DNA from: Polytrichum commune
Lineage: Eukaryota > Streptophyta > Polytrichopsida > Polytrichales > Polytrichaceae
NCBI GenBank assembly: GCA_950295325.1
Contig: OX485809.1
Span: 6,262,001 to 6,326,000 of the forward strand
Length of the DNA: 64,000 nucleotides
Reading direction: 5' to 3'
Shown here in pieces: positions 12,266 to 24,268 of the stretch. Under the pieces are notes generated by a model. It was not told where the DNA came from and ran no database searches. It was given only the letters and a program-made list of their open reading frames with translations. Both the position numbers and the translations under genes were made by a program. Each line of letters opens with the position of its first letter. Position 1 is the stretch's first letter.

Positions 12266-12460
12266 CCTCCACGTGAGAGAGATTGAGAGAGAGAGCTTAA
12301 CTAACTACCTTCACTACAACTACTAACCCACCTACGTGGTTCGAGCTCTTAAGAGCTTGCTCTCTTGAGAGCGCTTGATGGAGAGAGAGGAAAATGAGAG
12401 AGAAACCACCTTAAGTAGTAGAGAGGGAGAGAGGGAGAGAGGGAGAGAGAGGTGAGGATA
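12266..12460. repeat. GA-rich microsatellite
   Basis: Runs of GAGAGA and GAGGGA, within the same insertion. Confidence 0.9.
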
Positions 12461-14845
12461 GGGTGAGAGGATTAGCACCTCCAATCACAATCCCTTAACC
12501 TTCACCTCTAAAGTAGGGACTAATCCCCTTCCACCAAGCTTCCTTCTTCCTAAACTAACAAGGTGGATCCAAAAGTGGGCATTTAACCCGCGGAGCTCAC
12601 CTTACCCCCTACTTACATAATCAAGGCATTCTCCTATCAAAATCAAACCTTGAAATAATCACACAACACCACTTAATGCCTAAACTTAAATTCACACCAC
12701 ACTTCACTCTTTTTATGTTTTGTGAATAATCATAACACCTCCAAGTCAAACTAAAATTGGTTTCGAAGAGTCAATCACCACATGTGGGCACCATTTTGGG
12801 CTCACAAGGCCTTGAAATCTGGTACTTCCTCAATCAAGTGTGGAAATACTGGCATATGGTCCAAATCCATATACGATTTCATAAGAAGAGGTATGGTTGG
12901 AAAATCTTCTTCATGCAACTTCATGCTCCACCGTCCGAATGATGCATCAATGTCGTCGTATGTATGTCCCACCATCAAGAAAGATACAAACACCTCCTTA
13001 AAGATTCCTTTCGCCACGAGCAATGACCAAAAACCAAATATGTATCGACATTTGTTGTCCTTCGCACAATTATCAAGTTGAATGTGGAGAGTTGGAGGCA
13101 ATGATTTTCCACAAATGGGTTCTCCGGGTGGTTCTGGCAATGACGACATACAAACCTCCTTCCCCGTAAGCACTGCCTCATAAAGGGATGTGGTTCCACA
13201 ACCATCAAAAAGTGCACGGGAAGAATGTACCGGTGGCTTCTCAAGATCGCGCAAGAGTTTTGCAAATGAACCCACCGTGTGGTTAGCATCCCCAGGGTAA
13301 AAATCCAAACCATAATGGGCATACTTTACGTCCCCATGGCCGTGGGCAATCATACCTGGAAAAAACAAACGATGCGTGAACAAAATAATCAAATAACCAC
13401 TAAACGGATGTATGGAGTTGGAAATTTGCCAAACACACCCAAGAAAATTGGATAGACTATAAACATGTAGTTGTGATTTCATACAAACCTGTGACAGCTA
13501 CGGGCAACTTGAAGAGACCATCTGTGGCCTTTATTTTGCGTGCATAACAAGGGCAGGCGGTTTTGGCATGTTCCATTTTATCATGGATGACTGTTAGAAC
13601 CTCTGTGGGCCTCATTATGGATAGAGCACGATTCTTATAGTAGTCTTGACGGTGTGCCTCTTGATTGTTGACATGCTCAATATATTTTTTCTGGTGTCTG
13701 GAATGAGATTCAGTGCCTATGGGGTGGGCGTCTCGAACACCTTTGTATTTTTCACACGTCGTACACCTTGCGAACTTGTCCCCGGGTCTTTTCAGAATAT
13801 ATTCCGCAAACTGCTGGTTTTTAATCACACTCAACTTGGACAAAGAAATGGGCCCACATCCCGCTATGCGACCCACTTCATTGATGTCCGTTAAGATGTT
13901 CTTCCATTTTGTGCCCGTGGGCAACACCATTTGAACAACCTTCTCCCCTGACGACAATGTCCTCGTCTTGTGCGGCATTGCATCGGCCAATGGCACTATG
14001 ATGGTGGATAGTGTCGCGGATGCTTGCAGTGTAGCCTCCCTAGGTTTCTTTGTGCCCGAATTGCCATGAAATCGAGAGCGGCGACCCAACGATGAATACT
14101 TTTGAAACCTATAAAAGTCAGCCTTGGAGACGGCGTGGATGGTATATCACGCTGTACAACACACATCAACATTCTCAAGTGTCACCACCTTATGTCCATG
14201 GGTATCAAGGTGTAAATTTTTGTGGACCTCGAGTTTTTTAGCCGACCTCATACAAAAATCTGCAAGCCACATTTCTTGACGCAGAGACCTAATTTTCTCC
14301 CGCGGGAAAAATTGGCAACATTTCCTCGCGCAACAATCCTTGCCGGACACTAGACGGATAGATTCGTCCCCCAAAAGCCAATCCCGTCGACGCTCCTTAT
14401 CTCCGCGAGGCACACGGTTTGAATCATATCTACGGAGGCCTTTGCGAGGACGTGTTTTGGCCAACAAAACTAATTGTGTTTGCTTATGCCGCCGCTCATG
14501 ATCCTACAAATTCACTTCCTCATGTAGAACTTGATGAAGCGGCCATCGACGTAAGGAAAATCTCCATGTCACCGGGACCTCTAGCGGAAGCAAAGAGTTC
14601 AAGATGCACACGCCAACATCATCGAGACCTAGGGCGTTGGCATCGACACAATCACGATGATTGGAGTTTCTACATATGCCATCTGCCACCGGGACACCAA
14701 CCTCGTTGAGTAGAACGACATCAAGGCCAATCCATTGCTCCCTCCCGAAACCGGCACACAACGGAATGTCATCGTGGTCATCTCCGGAATGTAGAGATTG
14801 TTCGTGGACTTCCAAAGATTCATGGGAGGATGTATCCACAAACAC

Positions 14846-15418
14846 CCCCTCACGTTTGGCACACCATTACTATTTGCCGACGGGGAAGACAATTCACATT
14901 CAGCATCGGATGACGATGCATACGTCGACAACTCCAATGAACTATCTCCCACATGCAACGCCATACCACCTAGACCAACCACCAGGAAATGATCAACCCA
15001 ACCACCACCGCAATGCATATAAGAGAGGATAGAATATATGTGGAGATATATGGCCTAAAATTGACAAACAAATTTTGGTGCACCATTGGAGAACCTCACG
15101 CACAAAGACGAATACGCGTCCCAAAAAAACGTTTTAAGCATACGTCTAGGAGCCTCACTAATGCTATGGATGGAAGAAAACATAATCGACTGCACAAACC
15201 AATAATCTTATTGATAAAGGGAACGATAAAGAGAGCAGAAGAAGGTCAATAATTGAGGGTTGTGCGTACACCCCCACGTATGATTGATGACCGTATGTAA
15301 ACAATACATGGACAAAGAGGAGAACAATCGTTAGTCGTCCAGGAGGGCCCTGCTGTTCTGACCAGCGCCTGAGCCCATACAACCGACGATGAAATCACAA
15401 ATCCAAGAACGCCACATG
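14846..15418. other. Spacer upstream of locus D
   Basis: It may include remnants of the locus D N-terminal coding region: minus-strand translation is acidic and Ser-rich, with frame changes. I see no clear start codon or promoter. Confidence 0.35.
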
Positions 15419-15420
15419 CA

Positions 15421-16548
15421 TTTACGAACGTGCGTTCGTGACCTCACTAACTTCTCCATGTGTATCCGGCGGCCTTCGAGATCCCTCATCTGAGAGCACC
15501 CTCAGGAATATCGGTTTTGTAGGTCAAAGTACCATGTTCATTTAGGAACCTGCGCGATATACTATCACAAGAGAACACTTGTCCATACGCACAAAAGTAG
15601 TATATCTGAAGATGATGCCTGAATCCACTACAACAATATTTTGTACACTGAGCTCTTCATATTGAGATATTGATTCTGTTGACTTGTGCGTACCTATCCA
15701 TTCACGAACGGACGTTCGTAGATGGGTGCGACTCGTGTTCACATCCTTTACGGACGAGCGTCCGTTAATGATGACCATCGCCTTCCTTAGCAACGAACGC
15801 TCGTTCGTAAGTTTGCGATGAGCATATTTTTCTTGGTATTATGTGTTCGTATATAATTGCCATACTGATGTGTATGAATGAAGATGTGTTGCTGGATGCG
15901 TAGACAATAATGAGATGTATTTACAAACGCACGTTCGTAAATTACCGACCATTAGGTCCCAATAAATACGGGTAAAATAAGTATGTATGATCCTCGAAGG
16001 CATATTTACGAACGCACGTTCGTAAATGACTCATGAATTATGTGCATGTGACTAACCATATGAGTCGCTCAATCCAGAACATGCTCTCATGTGGGATTTA
16101 CGAACGCACGTTCGTAAATTACCGACCATCAGGTACCAATAGATACGGGTCAAATATATATGTATGATCCTCGAAGGCATATTTACGAACGCACGTTCGT
16201 AAATAATTGCCATGGATTATGTGCATGTGACTATCCAGGAGTAGGTCAATCCAAAACATGCTCTCATGTGGGATTTACGAACGCACGTTCGTAAATTATC
16301 GACCATCAGGTACCAATAGATACGGGTCAAATATGTCTGTATGGTCCTCGAAGGCATATTTACGAACGTGCGTTCGTAAATAACCGTCATGGATTACGTG
16401 CATGTGAATATCCATCTGAGTAGCTCAATCCAGAACATGCTCTCATGTGGGATTTACGAACGCACGTTCGTAAATCCTTGCCATGTTCAGGTCCGAATCA
16501 TTTGTCTAAACCTGAAGCTCCTCATCTTTACGAACGTGCGTTCGTAAA
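15421..16548. repeat. Cluster of 12 short palindromes, partly in a 177-bp tandem unit
   Basis: Palindromes with arm TTTACGAACG, a variable 2-bp centre and the mirrored arm occur near 15421, 15703, 15748, 15792, 15919, 16004, 16096, 16181, 16273, 16358, 16452 and 16527. From 15919 to 16475 they sit two per unit in a tandem repeat of about 177 bp (16004, 16181 and 16358; 16096, 16273 and 16452), with shared spacer words such as CATGCTCTCATGTGGGATTT and GATCCTCGAAGGCAT. Several are perfect over 22-24 bp. Confidence 0.95.
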
Positions 16549-16933
16549 GTTCCGATATTTACGGCGGTATATGCGGTAGGTACATCATGTACTCTACCTG
16601 GGTGATGTACTGTACCTGGGTGGTGTACTGTACCGAAATGGCTTGAGCGCGTTCGGTGTGGTCTGTAGAGCGCACACTTACATGTGCCGCTAAAAAGAGC
16701 TTTGTTGTGGGGGAAAGAGCTTTAAGTACTTCACCCCGCTGGTTCAAAATCCCTTGGATGCTCTTTAAAAAGCGGATTCCCGCTGCCTTCTTTGACCTAA
16801 CAATCTCCCATTCCATCCATGCGGAATTATATAAATAGCACTGTCATGTATGGAACATGCCTTGCATGCACGCCAACATATTGAAAATATATAAATCCGT
16901 TGCACACCTTAGTTGTGACCAAGGTCTCATCGA

Positions 16934-17148
16934 AATATATGTATATACATATATATATATATATACACACATAATGTCTAAATATGGAGGTGGTTAATAT
17001 TGAATATTTAATGATTTGCGACTAAGGTATGAAGTCCAAGTTAATTGACAATTGATGCCTAATAAAATTATGAATGTCGAAGTCATATATATATATATAT
17101 ATATATACATATATACACATATACACATATACACACACACACACAATG
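16934..17148. repeat. AT and CA dinucleotide microsatellites
   Basis: (AT)n runs at about 16940-16966 and 17084-17106, then (CA)n at about 17117-17146. Confidence 0.9.
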
Positions 17149-18125
17149 AGGTAAGAGTGGCTAAGAACATGTTGCGGACGCCCCTAAAATTATAGGTATC
17201 ATATGTTTCACATCAAAAAATGACCGTAATATGGTCACCAAGTGCATGAATACAACTAAAAAATTGGGTTAATCCATAATGGCTTGCACTAGGGTAGATT
17301 GAGGACATTATGAACTAATTATACCTAATAATATATGTAAGTTAGGTCTTCTTTCAAATGGTATCTAGGTGTGAAAATAAGGAATTAAAATGGCATGAGT
17401 AGGAAGGATTAATCAATTTGTAATGTTGCATAGTATGATAGCGTTATGATCATTGAGACTTGAAACCATAGCTACCGTAACGTTGAATCATAGTTACAAT
17501 TATTATGTGTTTGACGTTCTATTGGAAATTGAATTTTTCTCCACTTGTTGTAAGGGTACGGATACACATTGGTTAAACGTTTATTAGATCATTGGTGATA
17601 TTTATAGTTAAATGCATTGTTCGATAGTTAGTTTAAGTTGACACCTGATTAAATGAGTTGAGGTTCTATTGGAAATAGATTTTTAGGGTTTGGGGAAATG
17701 CAGCATTAATTCTGAAAGGTGCATACAATAGTATGTACTTACAATTAATATATGTTTTGCATCCTATGAGAAGGATGTGCATCATCATAACTTAAAGTGT
17801 TGATATAAATTGAAGTCTTAAGACATGCATGTTATTATAATAAGATCATGGACTGTGTGATGAAATTTCACTCAAAATTATTAAGGTGAAAGAGGGAATA
17901 TTTGAAATTTCACTTATCACCTAAACCAAAGTTTTATCTCAAATCTATTAATTTTGAATGTAAAAATGACAATTGGCATTATTATCAATTATTATAGTTG
18001 TTATGAACAGAATTAAGCATTCTCCATCCAACCAACATTGGTAGACCAATTTGACCTGGCCTCAGACAACAACATGGCCACATATAAGAAAGGTTAGTAA
18101 GATAAAGAGATGCAGGGATGTAGGA

Positions 18126-18190
18126 TTTAGGGTTTGCGGTTAGGGTTTACGGTTAGGGTTTGGGGGTAGGGTTTAGGGGTTTAGGGTTTG
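18126..18190. repeat. Interstitial telomere-like repeat
   Basis: Imperfect TTTAGGG-type repeats (TTTAGGGTTTGCGGTTAGGG and following). The Arabidopsis-type telomere motif is known from most land plants and supports a plant origin. Confidence 0.8.
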
Positions 18191-18720
18191 TGAAAGTTGT
18201 GTATGTGGTATTTGGGTTTAGGTTTTAGATTGTTACTAGGATACATTACACACACAAACAATATTGACTCCTGAAAAACCCTTATTGCACTAACTTTATT
18301 TATCGCAAGCTCGTAGTTGATGCTAGCAAAATAGTCGACCACACGGCTGAAATGCATTACTTCAAGCTAACACCTTTGGGAACTTGAATTGACATCCTAT
18401 CGTATAGCCACTCTCCGCAATCTCATATTATGAAGTCCTTTTTGCATGTAGTATTTATTCGAGGAACCATCAAACAAATTGGAAGATATCTCGTTCTTAC
18501 ATAAATTATATTTTAAAACACCATATACATATCTTTGGGGGTGGATTCTACATTGACAGCCTAGTAAATGACATGCATTGTTCAGTGCGAATTAACTAAG
18601 CATACTTTTCTAAAATATGTTTACAAGGAATCCTAATGTAGAGGTACTAAGGAAATAAAATGAGTAAAATTTATGTATTTGAACTAAGCTTTTCAAGTTA
18701 ATGCCCTAAACGCGTCCATT

Positions 18721-18900
18721 ACATATAAATATATCAAAGCATGAGTATAACATGAAGGGTTCCAATATACAACAATCTCCCATCTCCCATCGCATCCCAT
18801 CCCATCCCTTCCCATCACCTCCCATACCATTCCATCCCATCTCCCTCCCAGCCCTAGCCAGTGGAGTTGTGCCACGTGGCAGGTGCTGGGAAACCCTAGC
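18721..18900 (+). promoter_or_regulatory. Putative promoter of locus C
   Basis: A TATA-like box (ATATAAATATA, 18723-18733) is followed by a CCCATC-rich tract. A perfect palindromic G-box GCCACGTGGC lies at 18871-18880 and a telo-box AAACCCTAG at 18891-18899. G-box and telo-box are known plant promoter elements. Placement upstream of locus C suggests its promoter or 5' leader, but no start site can be assigned from sequence alone. Confidence 0.45.
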
Positions 18901-19029
18901 GGCGCACCTACCTCCCCGCGCCCCTTCCTCTTCTTCTCATTTGTCATTTCGAGGAGAAGAGGAGCGGAGCGCTTAGAGAGCGAAGCTCTTGCTTTTTTTA
19001 GTCTTGAAGTTTTAAATTAGTTTTGTTGC

Positions 19030-19340
19030 AAGTTTTGAGAGATTTCAGATTGAGAAGCTTGAGTGTGAAAGCTTGAGAATTTTACAAGCTTGAGAGTGTG
19101 AAAGCTTGTGAGTTTGTGAAAACTTTCAGTGTGAGAGTTTGTGAGTTTCAAAAGCTTGAGAGCTTGAGTAGCAAAGCTTCAGAGTTTCAGATTGAGAGCT
19201 TGAGGGTGATTTTTAGAAGCTTGAGAGTTTAAGGAAGTTTCAGAGTTGAAGCTTGAGAGTTTAGGGAAGCTTCAGAGGTGAAGCTTGAGAGTTTAGGGAA
19301 GCTTGAGAGTTAAGGGTTTGCTTAAGAGTTCAGAAGCTTG
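19030..19340. repeat. Degenerate AAGCTTGAGAGTTT repeat tract
   Basis: Many imperfect copies of GAAGCTTGAGAGTTT at 12-40 bp spacing, probably in the transcribed leader of locus C. Non-coding. Confidence 0.8.
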
Positions 19341-19790
19341 AGAGATACAAGCTTGTGAGTTTTGTGTACATGGGAGTATGCTAGGGTTTGTATATAAGTT
19401 GTGAAGGCTTGAGGTATGCATTAGAGAGTTAACTGAGTGTGCATTTGAAAGGCAATTGAGTGTGTAGTTGTGAGAATTTCTGGGATTTTCAGAAAGAGAA
19501 GAAGCATGGTTTGAAGTGTGCAGCATTTCAATGTAATTAGTTATCCTTTCCAACTCCTCTCACATTCTGAAAATGTTGCTTCTTGAATTCAATTTTGTTA
19601 CATGCAATGTAAATTATCACTTTCTTCTTCATGTTTCATTCTCAATCTCATTCTGCATCTCAATTGCGTTTTGATTCAAGATTTGCAGGCACGGCTGCAA
19701 GCAAAGTTGCTAATAAGAGAGTTATATACATATATATGTATATGTATATGTATTCGTATATGTACGGACAGGGGATCCCAAAACCATCAC

Positions 19791-20375
19791 ATTTACGAAC
19801 GCTCGTTCATAAATGGACATACACTGCATACCCAACCTCCATTTACGAACGTGCGTTCGTAAATACGCACTCCACGTTCTTTGGAATGCTCTATATTTAC
19901 GAACGCACGTTCGTAAATATACGCCAAATATCACTCAGATGGAACCTTTACTTTAATATGAACCTATCCGAATATCTAAAGAACAACTATAAATTTACGA
20001 ACACCAATAAAACAACTCACATGTACTTACGAAAACTAAATCAACCAAATGTCCGAAAAGATAGACCAAATGGACATACTTACGAACGCACGTTCGTAAA
20101 CAAAACCAAATCTAGAAAACCTATATCTTTTACGAACGATCATTCGTAAAAATAACCAAATATATTGCAAATACATTCATGACGAGTAGTCTCTTTGATC
20201 TTCATATCTTTTACGAACGCTCATTCGTAAACTCAATACTAAAATTTTATATTATCTTGCAACCCCTCATTTACGAACGAACGTTCATAAATATAATTAC
20301 ATCAATTGCAAAGATGCATTAACAATGCGCAGTATGTGGGATATGCATGTCATTTACGAACGTTCGTTCGTAAAG
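19791..20375. repeat. Cluster of eight short palindromes in the leader of locus C
   Basis: The same ACGAACG-NN-CGTTCGT palindrome occurs near 19791, 19841, 19894, 20080, 20128, 20210, 20269 and 20353. The last one ends 28 bp before the first coding exon. Several have one arm changed (CATTCGT, GTTCATA). Translation of these copies creates recurring IYERSFVN-like words in false frames. Confidence 0.95.
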
Positions 20376-21701
20376 TCACTAATTGTTTATATTCTGTTGC
20401 AGATGGCAAGATCAAACAGAAGCGCCATTGAGATGTTCGCGGTGAAGATCGATCGCCTCCCAGAGTCGGTGTTAGACGATAACGGCAACGACAACTATGT
20501 CCCCAAGGAAGACTTCATGGGGGAGTGGACGGCACTGCCAGAGAAGATCGGGGACGGCCTCTTCTGCATGCGCTTCACCTACGAGCTGGAGACCAGAGTG
20601 GACCAGCCTGAACAGTGGGTTCAAATGAAGACGTGGGAGATAGAGTCCATAGAGGCCCAGGGGGAGTATGTAATTCTTGACATGAAGAACAAGAAGGGTC
20701 ATATCAACCTCTTGTTGCATTTCCAGAAACATACCTTCTCCTACACATACGCCACCAATAACGTAGTGGAAGATGCCAAACACTTCGACCTGGACGCACT
20801 CTTCTCGAAGTATGCCTTGAGCCCATACTGGACGGCAAGGAAATTGACAGCCCTCGCCTTGAACATCTCGAAGTACAACAGTGTGGTCACCGAGGCCAAC
20901 AAGAAAAAGAAGAGCCCCAAGAAACCATCCACATCAGGGGCAGGAGGATCAAGAAGTGCACCCAAGCCTGTGCCTTCCGCGAGTAGGGCGACGGAGGGCC
21001 CTAGCAGACACTCCACGCCATCGAAGAGGACAAGGGAAGAGATGGAGAAATCGGTAGTAACAGATACCGCGGAGGTGAGCTCGCCTCCATTGATGCCTAC
21101 CCCCTTGAAAAAGGGCGAGAACCTGACGCTGTGAAGGCCACCAGAATCCTTCGAGACTTCAACAACTACTCGAAGGATTGCTGGCCCATGGGACGCCACT
21201 TCACATTCAACGTGGACTGCTTCAAGTGCGAGAAGTCCCCCAACAAGTGGGTGGTTTGGTCTCGCGAGAGCGGTGGTGTGAAGTGGCAGATCAACAATTT
21301 CATGAACAATGTAAAGTGGGATAGGCAGACCGTCTACATCATGCCGAAGGGGCTGACATCCCGTCCGTCGGAGAAGGACTGGCCACGGATCCAGGATGGA
21401 GAGTTCTGGATCATAGACGGCCAACACAGCTTGGAGGCGTCCCAGATAATCCTCAAGGACGACAACTTCCAGCACGAGCTGAAGGCAGATTTGCGCTACT
21501 AGAAGGCGTTCCTGGTGTGGTCGGACGACTGGGACAAGCTGCGGAAGATTTCCACCTTCCTCAACTCCGGCAACAAGATTAAAGCCTTCGAGGCATCCTG
21601 GGCAACCAACATCGTGGCTGCGAGAGACGTCTGGGTTGCTCACGGGTGTCCCCCAAAGGAGCGGGAGAACGCCAAGACCCCGTCTCCACAATGGAAGGTG
21701 A

Positions 21702-21779
21702 GTTTACGAAAGTTCGTTCGTAAAGGCCGGGTACATTTATCTTTTATTGACTTCCAAATTCACGAACTTGCGTTCGTAT
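21702..21779. repeat. Two palindromes in intron 1 of locus C
   Basis: One begins 4 bp after the donor (21702-21725, left arm altered to TTTACGAAAG). The second is at 21759-21779 (CACGAACTTGCGTTCGT). Both are diverged copies. Confidence 0.85.
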
Positions 21780-23157
21780 TTTGTGCATAATTGACATTTC
21801 ACTTTTACTACAGGCATTTTGCGACGCAATGGTGGACAAGTTCTCGTCCATCGACATGAAGTCCACAACAACCAAGTCTGTCTTGGAGCTCAAGGGTGAG
21901 CTCCGCCTCATCTGCTGCAACAGGGACACTTGGGACTTGTGGACCCAGTTTTTTGATGCACACAGCTCGGGGGATCTTGTCAACCCCGACACCGAGGAAA
22001 AGTATAGCGCGGAAAAGACCGGGGAGGCCCCTCCACTGCTAAGGGAGTTCTTTAGGTCCCTTCAAGGGTTGACGGAGTCCGAGTTGCAGAGGTGCGCGGT
22101 GCATCTTCTTGGGAACACAGTGGGTAGAACCATACCCTACCCCAAGATATTTTTGAAGAGGCCAAGGCACAAGCCCGGCACGTATTCCATAAAGGAATGG
22201 TGCGACCACCGCAAGATGAAGACGGCGGCAATGAGGGAATTGAGTGCCCTAATACCCGAGTACGTCCTCTTCCTGGCCGATGGGGACGTGAATTGGGCCA
22301 GTTGGAAGATGTTCAAGGTCGACTACAACATCTCCGGAGCCTCAATGCGTTGCCTTGTCAAGGAGCACGTCTCCATTTTGAAGCAGAAGGGGAACAAGAG
22401 GACAAAGAAAACTGAGACGGATCCCCAGGAGGTGGAGCAATACAAAAGGTTTTTGGCGCGGAAGAGGATGGCCACATTCGAGGGAGTGGCCCGATTTTGT
22501 GTGGTGACAACCGGCGTAGAGAGAACAACTTTCTCTAAGTGGGACGGCACCATCAGCAGGTCCGAGGTTAGGGAGGACCGACGGGGGTGCCCATTTGCCC
22601 TGATCGATTTCAGGGGGATCCCGGGTGCATCGAGGCAGGGGGGGAAGGACATGCCATTCTACAACCCCTTCATGACCAAGTTCAAGGAGCACAAGCCGCC
22701 GGACATGAGGAAACCTCACGTTTGGCTGTGGATAGTGGAGCAGGAGAAGCTCTCTGTTGTAGTCGACCTGTACGAGAAGACGATCAAATTCGAGTACAGC
22801 ATCTTCCACAACACTTACGTGCCTGCCAAGACGGAAGGGATTGTGGCCATCAACGAGGCCAGGGGGAACAAACAGGTGGGGGCGGTCAGCCTCGTCTTCT
22901 TGACGTACAACGCGCTTCGCAATGGGCGAGCCCCTGTCAGGGCGAATACTACGTTCAAGAAGATCTACAGCATCCCCCATCCACCTCCCAAGGATCTGCT
23001 GCAGGAGACCTTGTACACTGTCTTCCCGGCGCTGGAACTCAGGTTGGAGTTCTACGTCTCCGTGTTGCAAAGCATGGCAATAAGCGGAGAGACTATATAC
23101 AACGTCTGTGGAGGCAGCAAATTCATGTACACTGCAATGGTAAGCTCTCCAAGTAAT

Positions 23158-23258
23158 ATTTACGAACGCTCGTTCGTAAAGTTCACATCAACTTGCTTTG
23201 GTTTCATTAAAACTTGCATTGTTTCTCGTCGTTGATGTTTACGAACGCACGTTCGTAT
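23158..23258. repeat. Two palindromes in intron 2 of locus C
   Basis: 23158-23180 and 23238-23258, with centres CT and CA. The intron is 146 bp, so palindromes make up about a third of it. Confidence 0.9.
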
Positions 23259-24268
23259 ATTCTAACGTATTTGCTTGGATCTCAGATGCTGGGGTTGGTC
23301 GTCAACAACTTCGTTGACGCCGTGGACGAGGAGGACTTCCAGGTGCACAGGGCCAAGGCGTCCACGATGGACCTGGAGGACATGTCCCTCCCAAGGACGG
23401 ACATCAACATGCCCGTCGACGAAGGCATGCCCGCCATGGAGACGGACGACGACGAGCCCGTGCCCGCGCCCTCCTACAACGTCGAGGCGATCCTCCGATC
23501 CTTGGATGTCACTCCTCTGCGAATTTTGGGGCCGTCGGGAAACCCATCCGACGTGCAGGGGACTTTGGGTGGATACACGGGGTCGTCAGCGGGGACAACC
23601 CAAGATGTCCTCCCCGCGAGAACGTCTGGAGCGGAGGCATTCGGCACTCCCGGGGGATGCTCGACATCCGTGTCGCCCAGGCCAATCGTGGTTCCCAAGA
23701 TGGAGAACCTCGACCTTCTGGACCAACGGTCCCGACCGACGTTGGACCACTACTGCAACACGAGGCGGAGGATGAAGAAGACCCCCTACGTGGAGCTGCC
23801 TCCGGGGGCAATCATCGAGGTCTCCGATGAGGACGAGGGCGACATGGAGATCATGGTCGAGCTGGGGGTAGACTTTGACAAAAACAAGAGGGTCAAAGAG
23901 GAGGCGTTGTCCGTCGCCGAGCTTAACGCCAAGCTCAAGCAAAAGATGAAGGAGGACATGGCGAAGGCGGTAGAGGAGAACGCCAAGAAAATGTTCAAAA
24001 TTCGAGAGGAGCTGAGGCAGTCCAACGAGAAGACGGACGCCATCCTCGCCATGCTCCAGCGTATGCAGAGCTTCGCGGCGCCCCCCCAGGCGGCCTACCC
24101 CTTCCCTAGAGGATACCCCTCCCAATCCCCTCCACCAGGCATATTCACCGGAGGGCCTTCCCGCCAGTAGGCGCCCCACCCTACGCCTGTTGGCACTCCT
24201 CCGCCCCCAGAGGTTCCCTCGACCACCTCCCACGATGCTGTCGCGGCGGCCATCCAGGAGGACAAGGA

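Larger units (their letters stand above)
11195..12806. mobile_element. 1612-bp TG...CA insertion (solo-LTR-like) in locus D
   Basis: Ends are TGTGAGGCCAAA (11195) and TTTGGGCTCACA (ending 12806), inverted repeats with one mismatch in 12. The element is flanked by the direct repeat AGGCC at 11190-11194 and 12807-12811. Removing one AGGCC plus the element restores an open frame across the junction (DFKAFIKSYM). TG/CA ends with a 5-bp duplication are typical of an LTR. No coding region is present, so a solo LTR or small non-autonomous LTR element is the best reading. Confidence 0.75.
10219..14845 (-). pseudogene. Locus D: DUF7869-like transposon-type protein gene, split and decayed
   Basis: Read on the minus strand, the coding parts are about 14845-13490, an intron at 13488-13356 (GT...AG, phase 1), 13355-12812, then after a 1612-bp insertion 11190-10219 (TAA). 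The middle exon encodes LHIQLDNCAKDNKCRY, FLMVGHTYDDIDASFGRWS and FPTIPLLMKSY. This is the conserved core I know from DUF7869-type proteins, which are usually found in transposon-related eukaryotic genes and thought to have an RNase H-like fold. Upstream lies a Cys-rich segment (DCCARKCCQFF) and a linker CxxC pair (CTTCEKYKG). Lesions: TGA at 14147-14149 at a position that reads as Trp in context (CCTA-stop-YTIHAVSK), TAG at 14504-14506, and the insertion. The N terminus above 14504 is uncertain. An origin as a mobile-element gene is inferred. Confidence 0.65.
16549..18720. other. Non-coding spacer
   Basis: No supportable gene. It contains a short repeat of GATGTACTGTACCTGGGTG (16600-16640), a consensus-like TATA stretch (TATATAAATAG, about 16829), AT/CA microsatellites and telomere-like sequence. 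The rest is unremarkable AT-rich DNA. Confidence 0.6.

Noticed and set aside
11190-12807. An intron between the two C-terminal coding blocks of locus D
   Set aside because: The good GTGAGC donor is out of phase with the acceptor CACAG, and the AGGCC duplication explains the junction precisely.
16559-16816. Minus-strand frame of 85 codons
   Set aside because: No recognisable motif, and part of it comes from a short GTACTGTACC repeat.
19602-20400. Frames with repeated IYERSFVN-like peptides
   Set aside because: They are produced by translating the ACGAACG palindrome in several frames. No homologous domain and no splice support.
23586-24233. Long antisense frames opposite exons of locus C (also 20741-21691 and 22342-23070)
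   Set aside because: They mirror GC-rich coding exons on the other strand and show no domain; the plus-strand frame has consistent splice phase and motifs.
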